Origin: Ammopiptanthus mongolicus
Lineage: Eukaryota; Streptophyta; Magnoliopsida; Fabales; Fabaceae
Length of the DNA stretch: 64,000 nt
NCBI GenBank assembly: GCA_039655645.1
Contig: CM077350.1
Coordinates: 10,329,001-10,393,000 of the forward strand
Reading direction: 5' to 3'
Position numbers and translations under genes: made by a program. Positions 8,101 through 18,549 of the stretch are shown piece after piece (the first letter of the stretch is position 1; every line of letters begins with the position of its first letter). A model generated the notes under the pieces. It was not told the origin of the DNA and searched no databases. It saw only the letters and a list, made by a program, of their open reading frames with translations.

Positions 8101-9629
8101 GAGAATTGAAACTGATTGAAGAGTTTCGTGATCTGAACTTGGGATTAGAAATAAGTCCTAAGAAACTAAGCTTTGGAATGCTTAAGATCTCTAATGGTTT
8201 GATGGAAGAGATACGTGAGCAACAAGCTAATGATGAATCTCTTCAAGAGAAAAGGGTGTTGGTGGAACAAGGGAGAGCTAGTGAGTTTAGTTTGGGAACA
8301 GATGGAATCTTAAAGTGTAATGGACGAGTTTGTATACCCAACAACCCGGAGATGAGAAAGATGATTCTTGAAGAATCCCACAAGAGTGGATTGAGTATTC
8401 ATCCTGGTGCAACCAAGATGTATCAGGACATGAAACAAAGATTTTGGTGGCCAGGTATGAAGAAACAAGTTGCAGAATACGTTGCATCATGTCTAACTTG
8501 TCAGAAAGCAAAAGTAGAACATCAGAGACCTGGAGGGATGCTGCAATCCCTAGATGTACCGGAATGGAAATGGGAGAGTATCTCTATGGATTTCGTAGTA
8601 AGTTTACCCCGAACACCAAGGAACTTTGATTCGATTTGGGTAATCGTGGATAGGTTGACGAAATCGGCACATTTCTTACCTGTCAAGACAAACTACACAG
8701 TAGCAAAGTTGACTGAGGTGTACATAAGAGAAGTAATTAGATTGCACGGAATACCCTCAAGTATTGTTTCGGATCGAGATCCGAAGTTTACATCGCGTTT
8801 TTGGGAAAGCTTACATCAAGCTTTGGGAACTAAGTTACATCTAAGTTCAGCATACCACCCTCAGACGGATGGACAAACAGAACGAACGATTCAATCGTTA
8901 GAAGATTTGCTAAGAGCTTGTGTGTTGGATAATCGAGGAAGTTGGGATGAACTGTTACCTCTGATTGAATTCACGTATAATAACAGTTATCACTCAAGCA
9001 TAGGGATGGCACCCTATGAGGCTCTGTATGGGAGGAAGTGTCAAACTCCTCTTTGTTGGTATCAGGATGGAGAGAGTACAATTCTAGGACCCGAGGTTGT
9101 GCAAGAGATGACTGATAAAGTCAAACAGATTCGGGAAAGAATGAGGACATCTCAGAGCAGACAGAAGAGTTATTCGGATAAGCGAAGACGACCTCTCGAA
9201 TTTCAAGAAGGCGATCATGTGTTTCTGAGAGTCAATACAACGACTGGGGTAGGTCGGGTAATGAAATCCAGAAAACTCACTCCTAAATTCATTGGACCAT
9301 ACCAAATTCTTCGGCGTATTGGTCCAGTAGCGTATCAAATTGCTTTACCTCCTTTCCTTTCAAATTTACATAATGTCTTTCATGTTTCACAATTGAGAAA
9401 GTATATTCCTGATCCATCTCATGTAATTGAACCTGATCAAGTACCCTTGAAAGAGAATCTGTCTTATGAGACCGCACCTGTAAGGATTGAGGACAAGAGA
9501 GTCAGGCAACTGAGGGGAAAACAAATATCTTTAGTCAAGGTTATTTGGGATGATACAACTGGAGAAGCAACTTGGGAAACTGAGGACAACATCAGAGAGC
9601 AATATCCTTATCTGTTCACAGGTATGTAA
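5118..9629 (+). CDS. gag-pol: Gag-Pol polyprotein, Ty3/gypsy element 1 (1503 aa)
   Basis: One uninterrupted frame encodes all proteins for particle formation, reverse transcription and integration. The start at 5118 is chosen over an upstream ATG at 5070 because it follows CTTGTAGGTCAG conserved in related elements and opens an RG-repeat Gag start. Order: RG-rich N-terminus (~10-26); retrotransposon Gag core (~90-205, GDAEYWW, MSVGEYAAKFESL); two CCHC knuckles (from Cys 317 and Cys 337); aspartic protease FDSGATHSF (Asp 405); reverse transcriptase with VDYRQLNK (~628) and FIDDIL (Asp 728-729); RNase H (Asp 875, then HDLELAAV and SDHKS); integrase zinc finger (His ~1088, Cys 1125 and 1128) and DDE core Asp 1158, Asp 1219, Glu 1255 with exact D-x35-E spacing; chromodomain-like C-terminus (~1450-1500, KVIWDD..GEATWE). 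All catalytic residues looked for are present, so it may be active. No stop separates gag from pol. Confidence 0.96.
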   Translation: MELEIGAEAGRGRGRGRGRGRGRGRGAGVQAEDVAGATGMDFAAQAMANMVAAIAVQTATMNAHNAQEQLRADQAAEGRSLTTFRRQNPPQFSGDVDPEKANLWIHEVEKIFELIRSPEEVKVPYATFLLIGDAEYWWKGTKQLLEANHEVISWTLFKDRFLGKYFPQSARAKKEQEFLRLQQRDMSVGEYAAKFESLAKYFRFFQNNPEEEWKCEAFERGLRYEIKELVLPQGIRNFQALVEKSRQIELMKRGRDNRGNVGGPFRFKGQSQDQRGKQIQKKPYSRPPGNFQKQPYRPIARASGSGGQGGQNQGRKCFKCGDSSHLANNCTVRNDHCYRCGQPGHFARDCRAQNPVQTADRSGGAKRPTARGRVYTLSGAEASNSEDLIQGVCDIDGNLLLVLFDSGATHSFISMDCVKRLELSVSSLPFDLIVSTPTAEPVVVNSICLNCPIVIQDRHFLVDLICLPLIQLDIILGMDWLSSNQILLDCAHKTLVFPSTEISGFLTANHVRTSSKEGDPKYVLLTNLEVEGKTELSQMPVVRDFPEVFPEDVPGLPPVRDIEFSIDLIPGTGPISIAAYRMSPTELVELKTQVEDLLSKQFIRPSVSPWGAPVLLVRKKDGGSRLCVDYRQLNKVTIKNKYPLPRIDDLMDQLRGAAVFSKIDLRSGYHQIRVKTEDIPKTAFRTRYGHYEYLVMPFGVTNAPAVFMDYMNRIFRPFLDKFVVVFIDDILVYSKNREEHEEHLRQVLHVLREKMLYAKLFKCEFWLEEVGFLGHVITKQGISVDPAKVEAVLSWEKPKTVTEIRSFVGLAGYYRRFIEGFSKIVSPLTQLMRKDQPFVWTDQCEESFQKIKELLTTSPVLILPEPGEPYEVYCDASHQGLGCVLMQHRKVVAYASRQLKIHEKNYPTHDLELAAVVFALKIWRHHLYGAKFDVFSDHKSLKYLFDQKELNMRQRRWMEFLKDYDFTLQYHPGKANVVADALSRKAVHISTMMVRELKLIEEFRDLNLGLEISPKKLSFGMLKISNGLMEEIREQQANDESLQEKRVLVEQGRASEFSLGTDGILKCNGRVCIPNNPEMRKMILEESHKSGLSIHPGATKMYQDMKQRFWWPGMKKQVAEYVASCLTCQKAKVEHQRPGGMLQSLDVPEWKWESISMDFVVSLPRTPRNFDSIWVIVDRLTKSAHFLPVKTNYTVAKLTEVYIREVIRLHGIPSSIVSDRDPKFTSRFWESLHQALGTKLHLSSAYHPQTDGQTERTIQSLEDLLRACVLDNRGSWDELLPLIEFTYNNSYHSSIGMAPYEALYGRKCQTPLCWYQDGESTILGPEVVQEMTDKVKQIRERMRTSQSRQKSYSDKRRRPLEFQEGDHVFLRVNTTTGVGRVMKSRKLTPKFIGPYQILRRIGPVAYQIALPPFLSNLHNVFHVSQLRKYIPDPSHVIEPDQVPLKENLSYETAPVRIEDKRVRQLRGKQISLVKVIWDDTTGEATWETEDNIREQYPYLFTGM

Positions 9630-9644
9630 TTTCGAGGATGAAAT

Positions 9645-9664
9645 TATTTTAAGGGGGATAGTAA
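9645..9664 (+). other. Polypurine tract and 3' junction
   Basis: TTTTAAGGGGGATAGTAA directly precedes the right LTR (TGTAACACC at 9665). It is the plus-strand primer for reverse transcription. The upstream TTCGAGGATGAAATTAT is typical of the 3' end of this gypsy clade. Confidence 0.9.
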
Positions 9665-12600
9665 TGTAACACCCCGATTTTTCATGCTTTCTAAGGACGA
9701 TAAACTCAATTAATGAGTTTATATTTTTATCTGTGTTTTAGAAAATGATTTTGGGAAAACTAAGATCATAGTCTTGTTTCATAAAATCATAGGAGCCTTC
9801 GGTTAAGTTTTGGGCCGAAAACTCGAACGAAAACCGATCTACGTTTTTCAGATGATAGTGTTTTCTACTATCACGACTTAATCTGGACTAACGAACGAAA
9901 CCATTAGTCTTAGAATACATTCCTCTATCTTTTTCCTAAAATGTGTCCTGACGTCCAAAATATAAATAATATTTTATATTCGGGCCGATAATCGATCGAG
10001 GGGACGTTTCGAGCTGTCTTAGGGTTTTTCGAGACCCACGGTCAGATGTTTTTCATACCAAAATTGTATCAAGTTATTTGAGGAATTCATACGAGTGTCG
10101 GGACGATTCCAAATATCGGGATGTGAATTGACCAAATTGCCCTTGGTTAATTTTATTACCAATTTACCTTTCCTATTATTAAACTAATAAACCCTAAATA
10201 TCTAACCACTTTTACTCTCAACCTCTCACTTTTCTTCTCTCATTTTCGGCAGCCCCCCTCCCCCAAATTACCTCATCTTCTTCCTCCTCTCATTTCTCAT
10301 TTCCCCTCCATTAGAACTCTTTTGAAGCTTGGGTTTTGAGCTTTTCTTGAAGCAACCTTCACCAATCTTGGAGGAAAGCTTCATAGGAGGTAGTAGTTCA
10401 ACTCTATCTCTCTCAATCTCTCCTTTCTCTCCTCATATTTTCATGATCAAGGATGCTAGGGTTTTGTCCCTAAAATCTTTGAAAATCCATGAAAAATTGT
10501 AGGAAAATCGTATCTGTACCAAACCAGTTTCTATGGCCTAGGTTCATGACATACTTGTATGATCCAAGAGCTTAGAGCCAAGAAATCCCTATAGCTATGT
10601 TTTCTAGATAGGGGCCGAAACCCCCCTATGGGTGTAGGGTAGGGTTTTGGTTGGTTTTTGATGATCTGATCTGATATCTAGGGCTGTCACACTTAGTTAG
10701 GGTGTTATCCAGAAAATGAGAAATTTTGGAGCTCCCTAGCTATTTTTAGTGTAATAGGGCCGAACCCTAGGGGTGGTGCATTAGGAGAAATCTTTGTTTT
10801 GTAAGTTAATGCCGATATGTTTTACGTGTATGTAGTGATCGGCAGCGTGTTGGGAAGAGAAACAAGTTGATCGGGTGTTCCGAGTTGAGCTGGAAGCTAC
10901 AAGAGGAAAGGGGATAAACCTGAGGAATTCCATTTCCGACAGCTATGTGCTGCATCGGTGTTTGTATTGTATTTGTATTGTATTTAAATAGTTATATCTG
11001 ATGTTAGTTGATTTCTTGATTGACTGCTGTTGATTGGAATATGTATTGATGTAACTGCTGATATGGTTGAATGCATGTTATACTTGCTAAATGGTTATAT
11101 GGATGTATAGTGTGCCCTGCTGTGGGATTTAGGCATTAGAGGACCTAATTTTGATTAGGATCCGACATCGTGTAACTTAAAAGCTTTAAAAGTCTGAAAT
11201 GTGTTTTGATAAGGAAAAGTGAAGTTGAAAAGCAAATAGGGCATTAGAAACCTTCAATATGTCTTAATTTGATAAGTAAACCCTTTTGAGTAATGTGGTT
11301 TCCGAAGTCATACTGAGTTTATTCAAGAAAAATGAGTTTGTGCAAGTTTTGTTTTAAGTTCGTATTTTACCGAAAAACAACGAAAGAAAAAGAAATGGTC
11401 TCTGGACCAAGTTTTGTTTTATAGAAAACCGATCCCAATGACTTTGTGTAAGTATCGGAGATTTTGGGTTTTTGGTTTTCGAGTTTTCAAGGAAAGTGGT
11501 TTTAAAGCTTAAAGCTTAGAAACTAGAAACCGAGACGTCGGGGTTCTAGGGTTCTGCAGAACACGTGGATCAAGGATCCGTGTTAGTCGTAGTCCTGTTG
11601 GCTTAGGGACAATCTTTGTGGTCCTGGAAGCTTGAGGATGTTTTTATAATCTTGAATCCAACGTCCTTGACTGGTGCATCGGTTAGGGGTGTTGGGATTT
11701 AAGTTGTTTTTGGGCTAAGTGTCCTGTTTTGAGAAAATGTGTTCTTGAGGCTTAAAGAGTCTAAGACATTATGGTGGTTGTTAGCGTTGATGCTACAACG
11801 AGGAAACATTGATGCGACAAAGATCAATTATCGGAAACTAGATAGGTTTCTCATGCATTAAATGCGGGGCAGACGTGCCGTGATACGGGGGACCTTGATA
11901 AGCAAGGAGAACCTGAGATGACTTACTTGTCATAACATTGTGCCTTGATGGACAATGGTGTCATACGTGTTCTGGGAACGTATTGTGCCTTGAGTTGGAC
12001 AATGCAGTATGACCGTTTTCTTGTGGAGTACTTCTGATTGCGCCCCCATGTGAGAATCGCGTAGTGTCATGGGATTCAAAGTACTCGTTTTTGGGCCAAA
12101 TATTGGAGCCTGATCAGCTCATTTCGAATGGTGATGGGATTTCCGGAAATCTAGTAATCTAGTGTGAATATTAGTTGAGGTATATGGAAGTGCCATGCAT
12201 ACGTTTAGGAGATAACGTTGATTGTGGGGTACGAAGCCCTTGTGCATTTACCGTCATTTGTATCTGATGATATATGCCATGTTATATGATGATTTGAGTG
12301 AGTCACAGTATATGAGTCTGTTGTGTGGATTGGGCATATAGTTGTTGTTTATGGATTCATATATTGGTTTCTCACCCTTGCATGTTTTTGGACGGGTTGT
12401 CCTTTGGTATATATTGTATCGTGTTTACAGATGGAGCCGGAGCCGGATCACCTAGCGCACTCCGGGATGCGCGTCCTAGCGTTTGATCGAAGGACAGACC
12501 CAGCCGCGTGGGTCATCCACCCAGGGGTGGAAAGTGCGGCGTACACGGGACCAGTTTGCACTGTAAGCGGAACGACTGAGACGGGACCGCGGAAGAGTAC

Positions 12601-13372
12601 TCGGACAGTGGAGACCGTCCAGGTGCCTCTCCCTCCCATCGGGCTGATGCTGCAGGCCCTTATGGAGCAGGGTGTGATCGAGTCGGTCGCCCCCGCTGCA
12701 CAGTCCCCGCAGCAACAGCTACCCCAGACGCCTCCCCCGCCTTTTGTCTTGGTAGCGGGCGAGCACGTCGTGGAGGATGTGGAGGAGGAGGAGGAGGAGG
12801 AAGACCCTGAGGAGGATCCTCAGGAGGACCCGGAGGATCATCTTTCGGATGCTTCCGATCCCCATCCACAGGGGAACGGGAATGTAGGTTCCCAGAGTTC
12901 TTCCTCTGGTTCCAGCATTGGACTTCCCTCCGGGGGATTGTCCAATGGTTTCCATTAGTCGGACCAGCTTAGGGTGTAGACCCCTTTTTTTTGAGGCAGT
13001 GGTTTTTGGGTAGTCTGTTAACGGCTACTGATGGCCATAGGTTTTAGAGATATGGTTCCAGACTGTCGCTGCCTAGTTTTATAGCTTTTAGAAGTTTAGA
13101 AATCATTCGTTCTTTTGTAAAGGGACTTGTTGTCCATCATATATATATATATGTATATATACCTTGTTCTAATTATTGTATATGAGTAATCCTGTGTTAT
13201 CTGGAGTGATGTTCATACGTATAATTAATGACAAAAATTTTTTTGTCACGATTTCCAGAATCTGCTTATACAAAAGATATATTTTCCGAAAGTAAAACCA
13301 GCGAAATTTTATTTATTGTTTCACTAAGGGTTTTGAGTTACGAAAGTGACACTGGGTTTTGAGGGTGTCACA
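9665..13372 (+). repeat. Element 1 right LTR (3708 bp)
   Basis: Near-identical to the left LTR. Differences seen include the splice-donor-like site, which reads GAGGAAAGGGG near 10903 instead of GAGGTAAGGGG, a 6-bp loss in the Glu-codon run of the LTR ORF, and a 4-bp gain in the AT run near 13141. Confidence 0.95.
12431..12958 (+). CDS. LTR-encoded accessory ORF, right LTR copy (175 aa)
   Basis: Same unrecognised protein as 3327-3860. It starts at the ATG after TTTACAG and ends at the equivalent TAG. Compared with the left copy it has Glu for Val at residue 2, Ala for Thr in the DP[TA]AWV motif, and two fewer Glu in the acidic run. The frame is otherwise intact. Because both LTRs come from one template at insertion, two open copies in a young element do not by themselves prove selection; the evidence for a real protein is the homology with older families in this window. 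Confidence 0.65.
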   Translation: MEPEPDHLAHSGMRVLAFDRRTDPAAWVIHPGVESAAYTGPVCTVSGTTETGPRKSTRTVETVQVPLPPIGLMLQALMEQGVIESVAPAAQSPQQQLPQTPPPPFVLVAGEHVVEDVEEEEEEEDPEEDPQEDPEDHLSDASDPHPQGNGNVGSQSSSSGSSIGLPSGGLSNGFH

Positions 13373-14838
13373 CTTTGAGACAAAAAAATTTCCATCTCTA
13401 ATTTTGTCCCTATTAGGGGAAAAAATGGCTTTATCAATCACTTAATGTTAATTTTAGAAATTAGAGAACAAATAGTGACATAATTTATTCCTAGCTAATA
13501 TAAAATTCTCCTTTATTCTTTCTCCATTTGGGTAAATCTTAACTAAAACTTTAAAGTTATTTATTGATGTGTTTATTACTCATCACTACATTGAGGTCGA
13601 TAATAATCTGTCAATAATTTTTTACCGACCACTTTTTACCAATCGTCAACAATGGCAAAAATTCTTACGGTAAATATATTTATCTCTAACACTTTTTATA
13701 TTATTAAATTATAATTTATATTTTGAGACATAATGTTTCCTTCTTTGAGTTTGTTTTCAACTAAAATAATTAAATTTATTATTTAAAGATGGAATTTTCT
13801 GTCTCTAAATAATTTTGGCTTTTCAAAATAAGATGTTGATCAAATCGAAATGAAATTAGAGATGAATAATATCAATGATTGATAAAATTCCTATGTAATC
13901 CTATATCTCTAAACAATAAAATTAACGTTCAACAGCTAATTAATTATTCTTCTCTAAAAATTCATCCCTAATAAAGATGGAAATAGAGACGAAAATGATT
14001 TCGCCTTTAAATTAAATTTCAAATTTTATAATAACGGTGGCAAAGTATTTTTTAGCCAACCAAAAGGGGGTAAATTGCCAAATTTATAGCACAGGGGGTA
14101 AAGTATTGTTTTTTTTTTAAACCAAACCACAGGGGATGAATTGTCGAAAGAAAAAGAAAATATTCTACACAAAAACATGGCTTGAAAAAGAAAAAACAAA
14201 TCACACACTACATTTGAGGCTTGCAAATGGAGGAGATTATAGTTGGGTTTGTGTCAAACACATATTGTGGTCCTAGAGCGTGCAAAGGATTTGTCATATA
14301 TTATACGTTTAATAACAATGTCACTTTTTATATCTTACATGTTTAAATTATTGGGGGTTGATAAAAAGGTCACCAATACTTTTAATAACAAATGTCTCTA
14401 TAACTTTTTTTTTTTTTTGTGAAGAAAATAATTTCTAATAATTCATGATGCAATTACGACAAAAAAAATTCAAAGGGCAACCACATGCACTTTGTCATAG
14501 ATAATTATTTGTTGGATTATCAAGAGCGATGCCCCTAAAAATTTTGAAAATTCATATTATTGAGCAGGATGAGAATGCAGACAAACTAAATATGTTATCT
14601 GCAATGCACTATTTACTAAATTTGTTTGAAGTAGTTACATTTCATTTCTTTCATTGAGTTCCACAGTCAAAGATAAAAAAAAAAAAAAAAAAAGAATCAA
14701 TTATCAGCATATTCTTTATATATTCAAATAATCACTTTCAATTCCTTTTGTCTAATTTCAAACATATAAGGTATTATAAATTTATAATATAAATAAAGTT
14801 GTGCAACCCAAAGAGATAATGTCTAGTTAGCTTGAAAT

Positions 14839-15021
14839 ATGGGTTCTGGGAGTGTTATAGTATACTCAATTGAATTAACATTTACGACATATAGCTGCGG
14901 ATCTGTGTCATTTTCACCTGTATTTCTTAACTCTTTTAAGGATTACGAATTCGAGAGTTATTGGACAAGCGATTGGGGTATTATGTGTAACTTTGTTAGG
15001 AAAGATCGACTATTGTGCTGA
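14839..15021 (+). other. Small conserved ORF of unknown status (60 aa), copy 1
   Basis: Unrecognised ORF (MGSGSVIVYSIEL... ending RKDRLLC). The copy at 17938 has one amino-acid change (Tyr to Phe). A different frame from about 14958 reads RVIGQAIGVLCVTLLGK and continues YCAEFYGTITDGELALL, which looks more protein-like but has stops upstream. This may be a fragment of a decayed gene whose exon crosses both frames. Confidence 0.25.
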
Positions 15022-15450
15022 ATTCTATGGAACAATAACTGATGGGGAGCTAGCTTTGTTAAAAAGTTTGCTTGGAGGATCAACAACATTCAATTTATCT
15101 TTTAAAAAAGTAGTAATTATCCGAAATTTGAGAGTAAACACATCTATGCACAATAAATAGTTCTTACTCAAAAGTCTAAAATAAATAAAAGTTTTCAATT
15201 CACTCAATTAATATATTTAATCTTTTTTAATTTAAAAATCAAATTATTAATGCTCATTCGTTTTTATTACTCTCATGAGCACCAAACTGAAATTGAAAGA
15301 ATAAAAAAAGTTTAAAGGAGAACAACAATGGCCAGACAATATGTATATAATTAATGTGTATGCCTTTATTCTAACAATTATAATTTCGTTCTAATTAGTT
15401 TAGCACTCTTATTTAAGGGTTGTAGTATTTGCTCTCAGACACAACAAGAT

Positions 15451-15795
15451 ATGGCAAAGCTTTGTGAAACAGCTTTGAAGCTGACACTCTTGTGTGTTAT
15501 TGTTCTAGATTGTGCCCTTGGTGCAGAGTATACCATCAGGAATCTGAAGGCGCAATCAACTGTTCCTTCTACACCTACTCATGATCCTCCTCCCCCAAAT
15601 AAACAACCCACTAGTCAATCTTCTGGCTTTGCTGCAGAACATACAATCAAGAATCCAAAAGGACCAACTCCTCCTTCTGGACCTTCTCATCCTCCCTCAT
15701 CGAAACCAACCACTGCTCAATCCTTTGGATCATTTTATTCAGGACCTTATGTTGGCCCTCCCCGCTATGAGGTTCAGCCTCCACAACATGCTTGA
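15451..15795 (+). CDS. Small secreted proline-rich protein / putative peptide precursor (114 aa), intact copy
   Basis: Unrecognised gene. Residues 1-25 form a good signal peptide (charged start, hydrophobic LKLTLLCVIVLDCALGA, then Glu). The mature part has two imperfect repeats, each opening AE[YH]TI[RK]N[LP]K and rich in Pro, Ser and Thr; the second contains PTPPSGPSHPPSS, and the duplicate at 18550 has PIPPSGPSHPP at that point. PIPPS[AG]PS is the core of IDA-type abscission peptides, but there it lies near the C-terminus and is followed by basic residues, absent here, so the likeness is weak. A TATTTAAG box near 15411, about 40 bp upstream, is a plausible TATA element. The gene ends with TGA after QPPQHA. 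Single exon. It could be a secreted signalling-peptide precursor or a cell-wall proline-rich protein. Confidence 0.6.
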   Translation: MAKLCETALKLTLLCVIVLDCALGAEYTIRNLKAQSTVPSTPTHDPPPPNKQPTSQSSGFAAEHTIKNPKGPTPPSGPSHPPSSKPTTAQSFGSFYSGPYVGPPRYEVQPPQHA

Positions 15796-17937
15796 AGAAT
15801 AGCCTAGTTGTTATATATGATATCCAACTTATCTTTTATGCTATATGGTTCAAAAAGTATGTAATTCTACTATGACCTCTAGTAAAATAAGTTAACTTTA
15901 CTGATTTTAATATTCATGAGTTCAAACTTAAATCGGGTCGCTTCGCGCGATTGCTGAGTAAAAAGGCTTAGATCAAGTTCGTGTATGGGTTGCACTGTGG
16001 CATTATGATTACGACAACGTCTTCAATACACTAAAATCACTATAATTATTGTGCTCAATTCCTTGCCAAGCTTGGAGCAAGACGAGACGAGTAGTTGGCC
16101 TTGTAGTCATTTAAAATAAAAAAAATCAATAGTCAATATTCGAGAGTAAAATAATCTATGCTCATTAAATCCAATTCTCAAAAGTGTATCAAACTAATAG
16201 TTTTCTATTCACTAAATTAACATATTTAAAGAAGGATAATTTCAATATAAAATAGTCTTTGCTCATTAATTTACATTAATATATATAATACCGCTACTCT
16301 TTATCCTTTGTGGTTTGGCTCAAAACAACTTTCCCTCCTATGCTATACAATTTGGCACTTTAAACCGCTATTGTTTGGTTAAAAAATACCTTTCTCCTAT
16401 GTAATATAAATTTGAACATTTTCGCTTGTGGTTTGACTCAAAAACACTTTGTCCCCTATATAATATACAATTTGACATCTTACTTTGAGACAAAAAATTT
16501 TCCATCTCTAATTTTGTCCCTATTAGGGAAAAAAATGGCTTTATCGATCACTTAATGTTAATTTTAGAAATTAGAGAACAAATAGTGGCATAATTTATTC
16601 CTAGCTAAAATAAAATTCTCCTTTATTCTTTCTCCGTTTGGGTAAATCTTAACTAAAAATTGAAAGTTATTTATTGATGTGTTTATTACTCATCACTGCA
16701 TTGAGGTCGATAATAATCTGTCAATAATTTTTTACCGACCACTTTTTACCAATCGTCAACAATGGCAAAAATTCTTAAGGTAAATATATTTATCTCTAAC
16801 ACTTTTTATATTATTAAATTATAATTTATATTTTGAGACATAATGTTTCCTTCTTTGAGTTTGTTTTCAACTAAAATAATTAAATTTATTATTTAAAGAT
16901 GGAATTTTCTGTCTCTAAATAATTTTGGCTTTTCTAAATAAGATGTTGATCAAATCGAAATGAAATTAGAGATGAATAATATCAATGATTTATAAAATTC
17001 CTATGTAATCCTATATCTCTAAACAATAAAATTAACGTTCAACAGCTAATTAATTATTCTTCTCTTAAAATTCATCCCTAATAAAGATGGAAATAGAGAC
17101 GAAAATGATTTCGCCTTTAAATTAAATTTCAAATTTTATAATAATGGTGGCAAAGTATTTTTTAGCCAACCAAAAGGGGGTAAATTGCCAAATTTATAGC
17201 ACAGGGGGCAAAGTATTGCTTTTTTTTTAAACCAAACCACAGGGGATGAATTGTCGAAAGAAAAAGAAAATATTCTACACAAAAACATGGCTTGAAAAAG
17301 AAAAAACAAATCACACACTACATTTGAGGCTTGCAAATGGAGGAGATTATAGTTGGGTTTGTGTCAAACACATATTGTGGTCCTAGAGCGTGCAAAGGAT
17401 TTGTCATATATTATATGTTTAATAACAATGTCACTTTTTATATCTTATATGTTTAAATTATTGGGGGTTGATAAAAAGGTCACCAATACTTTTAATAACA
17501 AATGTCTCTATAACTTTTTTTTTTGTGAAGAAAATAATTTCTAATAATTCATGATGCAATTACGACAAAAAAAAATCAATGGGCAACCACATGCACTTTG
17601 TCATAGATAATTATTTGTTGCATTATCAAGAGCGATGCCCCTAAAAATTTTGAAAATTCATATTATTGAGCAGGATGAGAATGCAGACAAACTAAATATG
17701 TTATCTGCAATGCACTATTTACTAAATTTGTTTGAAGTAGTTACATTTCATTTCTTTCATTGAGTTCCACAGTCAAAGATAAAAAAAAAAAAGAATCAAT
17801 TATCAGCATATTCTTTATATATTAAAATATTCACTTTCAATTCCTTGTGTCTAATTTCAAACATGTAAGGTATTATAAATTTATAATATAAATAAAGGTG
17901 TCCAACCCAAAGAGATTATGTCTAGTTAGCTTGAAAT

Positions 17938-18120
17938 ATGGGTTCTGGGAGTGTTATAGTGTACTCAATTGAATTAACATTTACGACATATAGCTGCGGA
18001 TCTGTGTCATTTTCACCTGTATTTCTTAACTCTTTTAAGGATTTCGAATTCGAGAGTTATTGGACAAGCGATTGGGGTATTATGTGTAACTTTGTTAGGA
18101 AAGATCGACTATTGTGCTGA
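17938..18120 (+). other. Small conserved ORF of unknown status (60 aa), copy 2
   Basis: Duplicate of 14839-15021 with a single amino-acid difference. The frame is preserved, but the two copies are so similar overall that this says little about constraint. Confidence 0.2.
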
Positions 18121-18549
18121 ATTCTATGGAACAATAACTGATGAGGAGCTAGCTTTGTTAAAAAGTTTGCTTGGAGGATCAACGACATTCAATTTATCTT
18201 TAAAAAAAATATTAATTATCCGAAATTTGAGAGTAAACACATCTATGCACAATAAATAGTTCTTACTCAAAAGTCTAAAATAAATAAAAGTTTTCAATTC
18301 ACTCAATTAATATATTTAATCTTTTTTAATTTTAAAACCAAATTATTAATGCTCATTCGTTTTTATTACTCTCATGAGCACCAAACTGAAATTGAAAGAA
18401 TAAAAAAAGTTTAAAGGAGAACAACAATGGCCAGATAATATGTATATAATTAATGTGTATGCCTTTATTCTAACAATTATAATTTCGTTCTAATTAGTTT
18501 AGCACTCTTATTTAAGGGTTGTAGTATTTGCTCTCAGACACAACAAGAT

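Larger units (their letters stand above)
562..13372 (+). mobile_element. Full-length Ty3/gypsy retrotransposon (chromovirus, Tekay/Del-like), element 1
   Basis: A complete element: LTR 562-4270, initiator-Met primer-binding site 4275-4286, a hairpin-rich leader, one uninterrupted gag-pol frame 5118-9629, polypurine tract AAGGGGGA near 9651, LTR 9665-13372, and target duplication CTTTG. The LTRs begin TGTAACACCCCG and end GGGTGTCACA. By eye they differ by about 15 substitutions and four short indels over 3.7 kb (~0.4%), so insertion was recent. The very long LTRs, RG-rich Gag start, two zinc knuckles and chromodomain-like C-terminus suit the Tekay/Del clade. The element looks potentially autonomous. 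Its LTRs each contain an extra ORF. Confidence 0.95.
13373..16012 (+). repeat. Tandem duplication unit, copy 1, right part
   Basis: Continues copy 1 after the gypsy insertion; the second CTTTG is at 13373-13377. 13378-14030 is AT-rich, with inverted motifs at its ends (GAGACAAAAAAATTTCCATC near 13377; GATGGAAATAGAGACGAAAA near 13976) like a decayed inverted-repeat transposon, and no gene. 14036-14136 has reversed minirepeats. 14140-14830 is AT-rich with homopolymers and nothing recognised. Then come a 60-codon ORF (14839), a non-coding AT-rich stretch, and the peptide gene at 15451. Confidence 0.9.
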
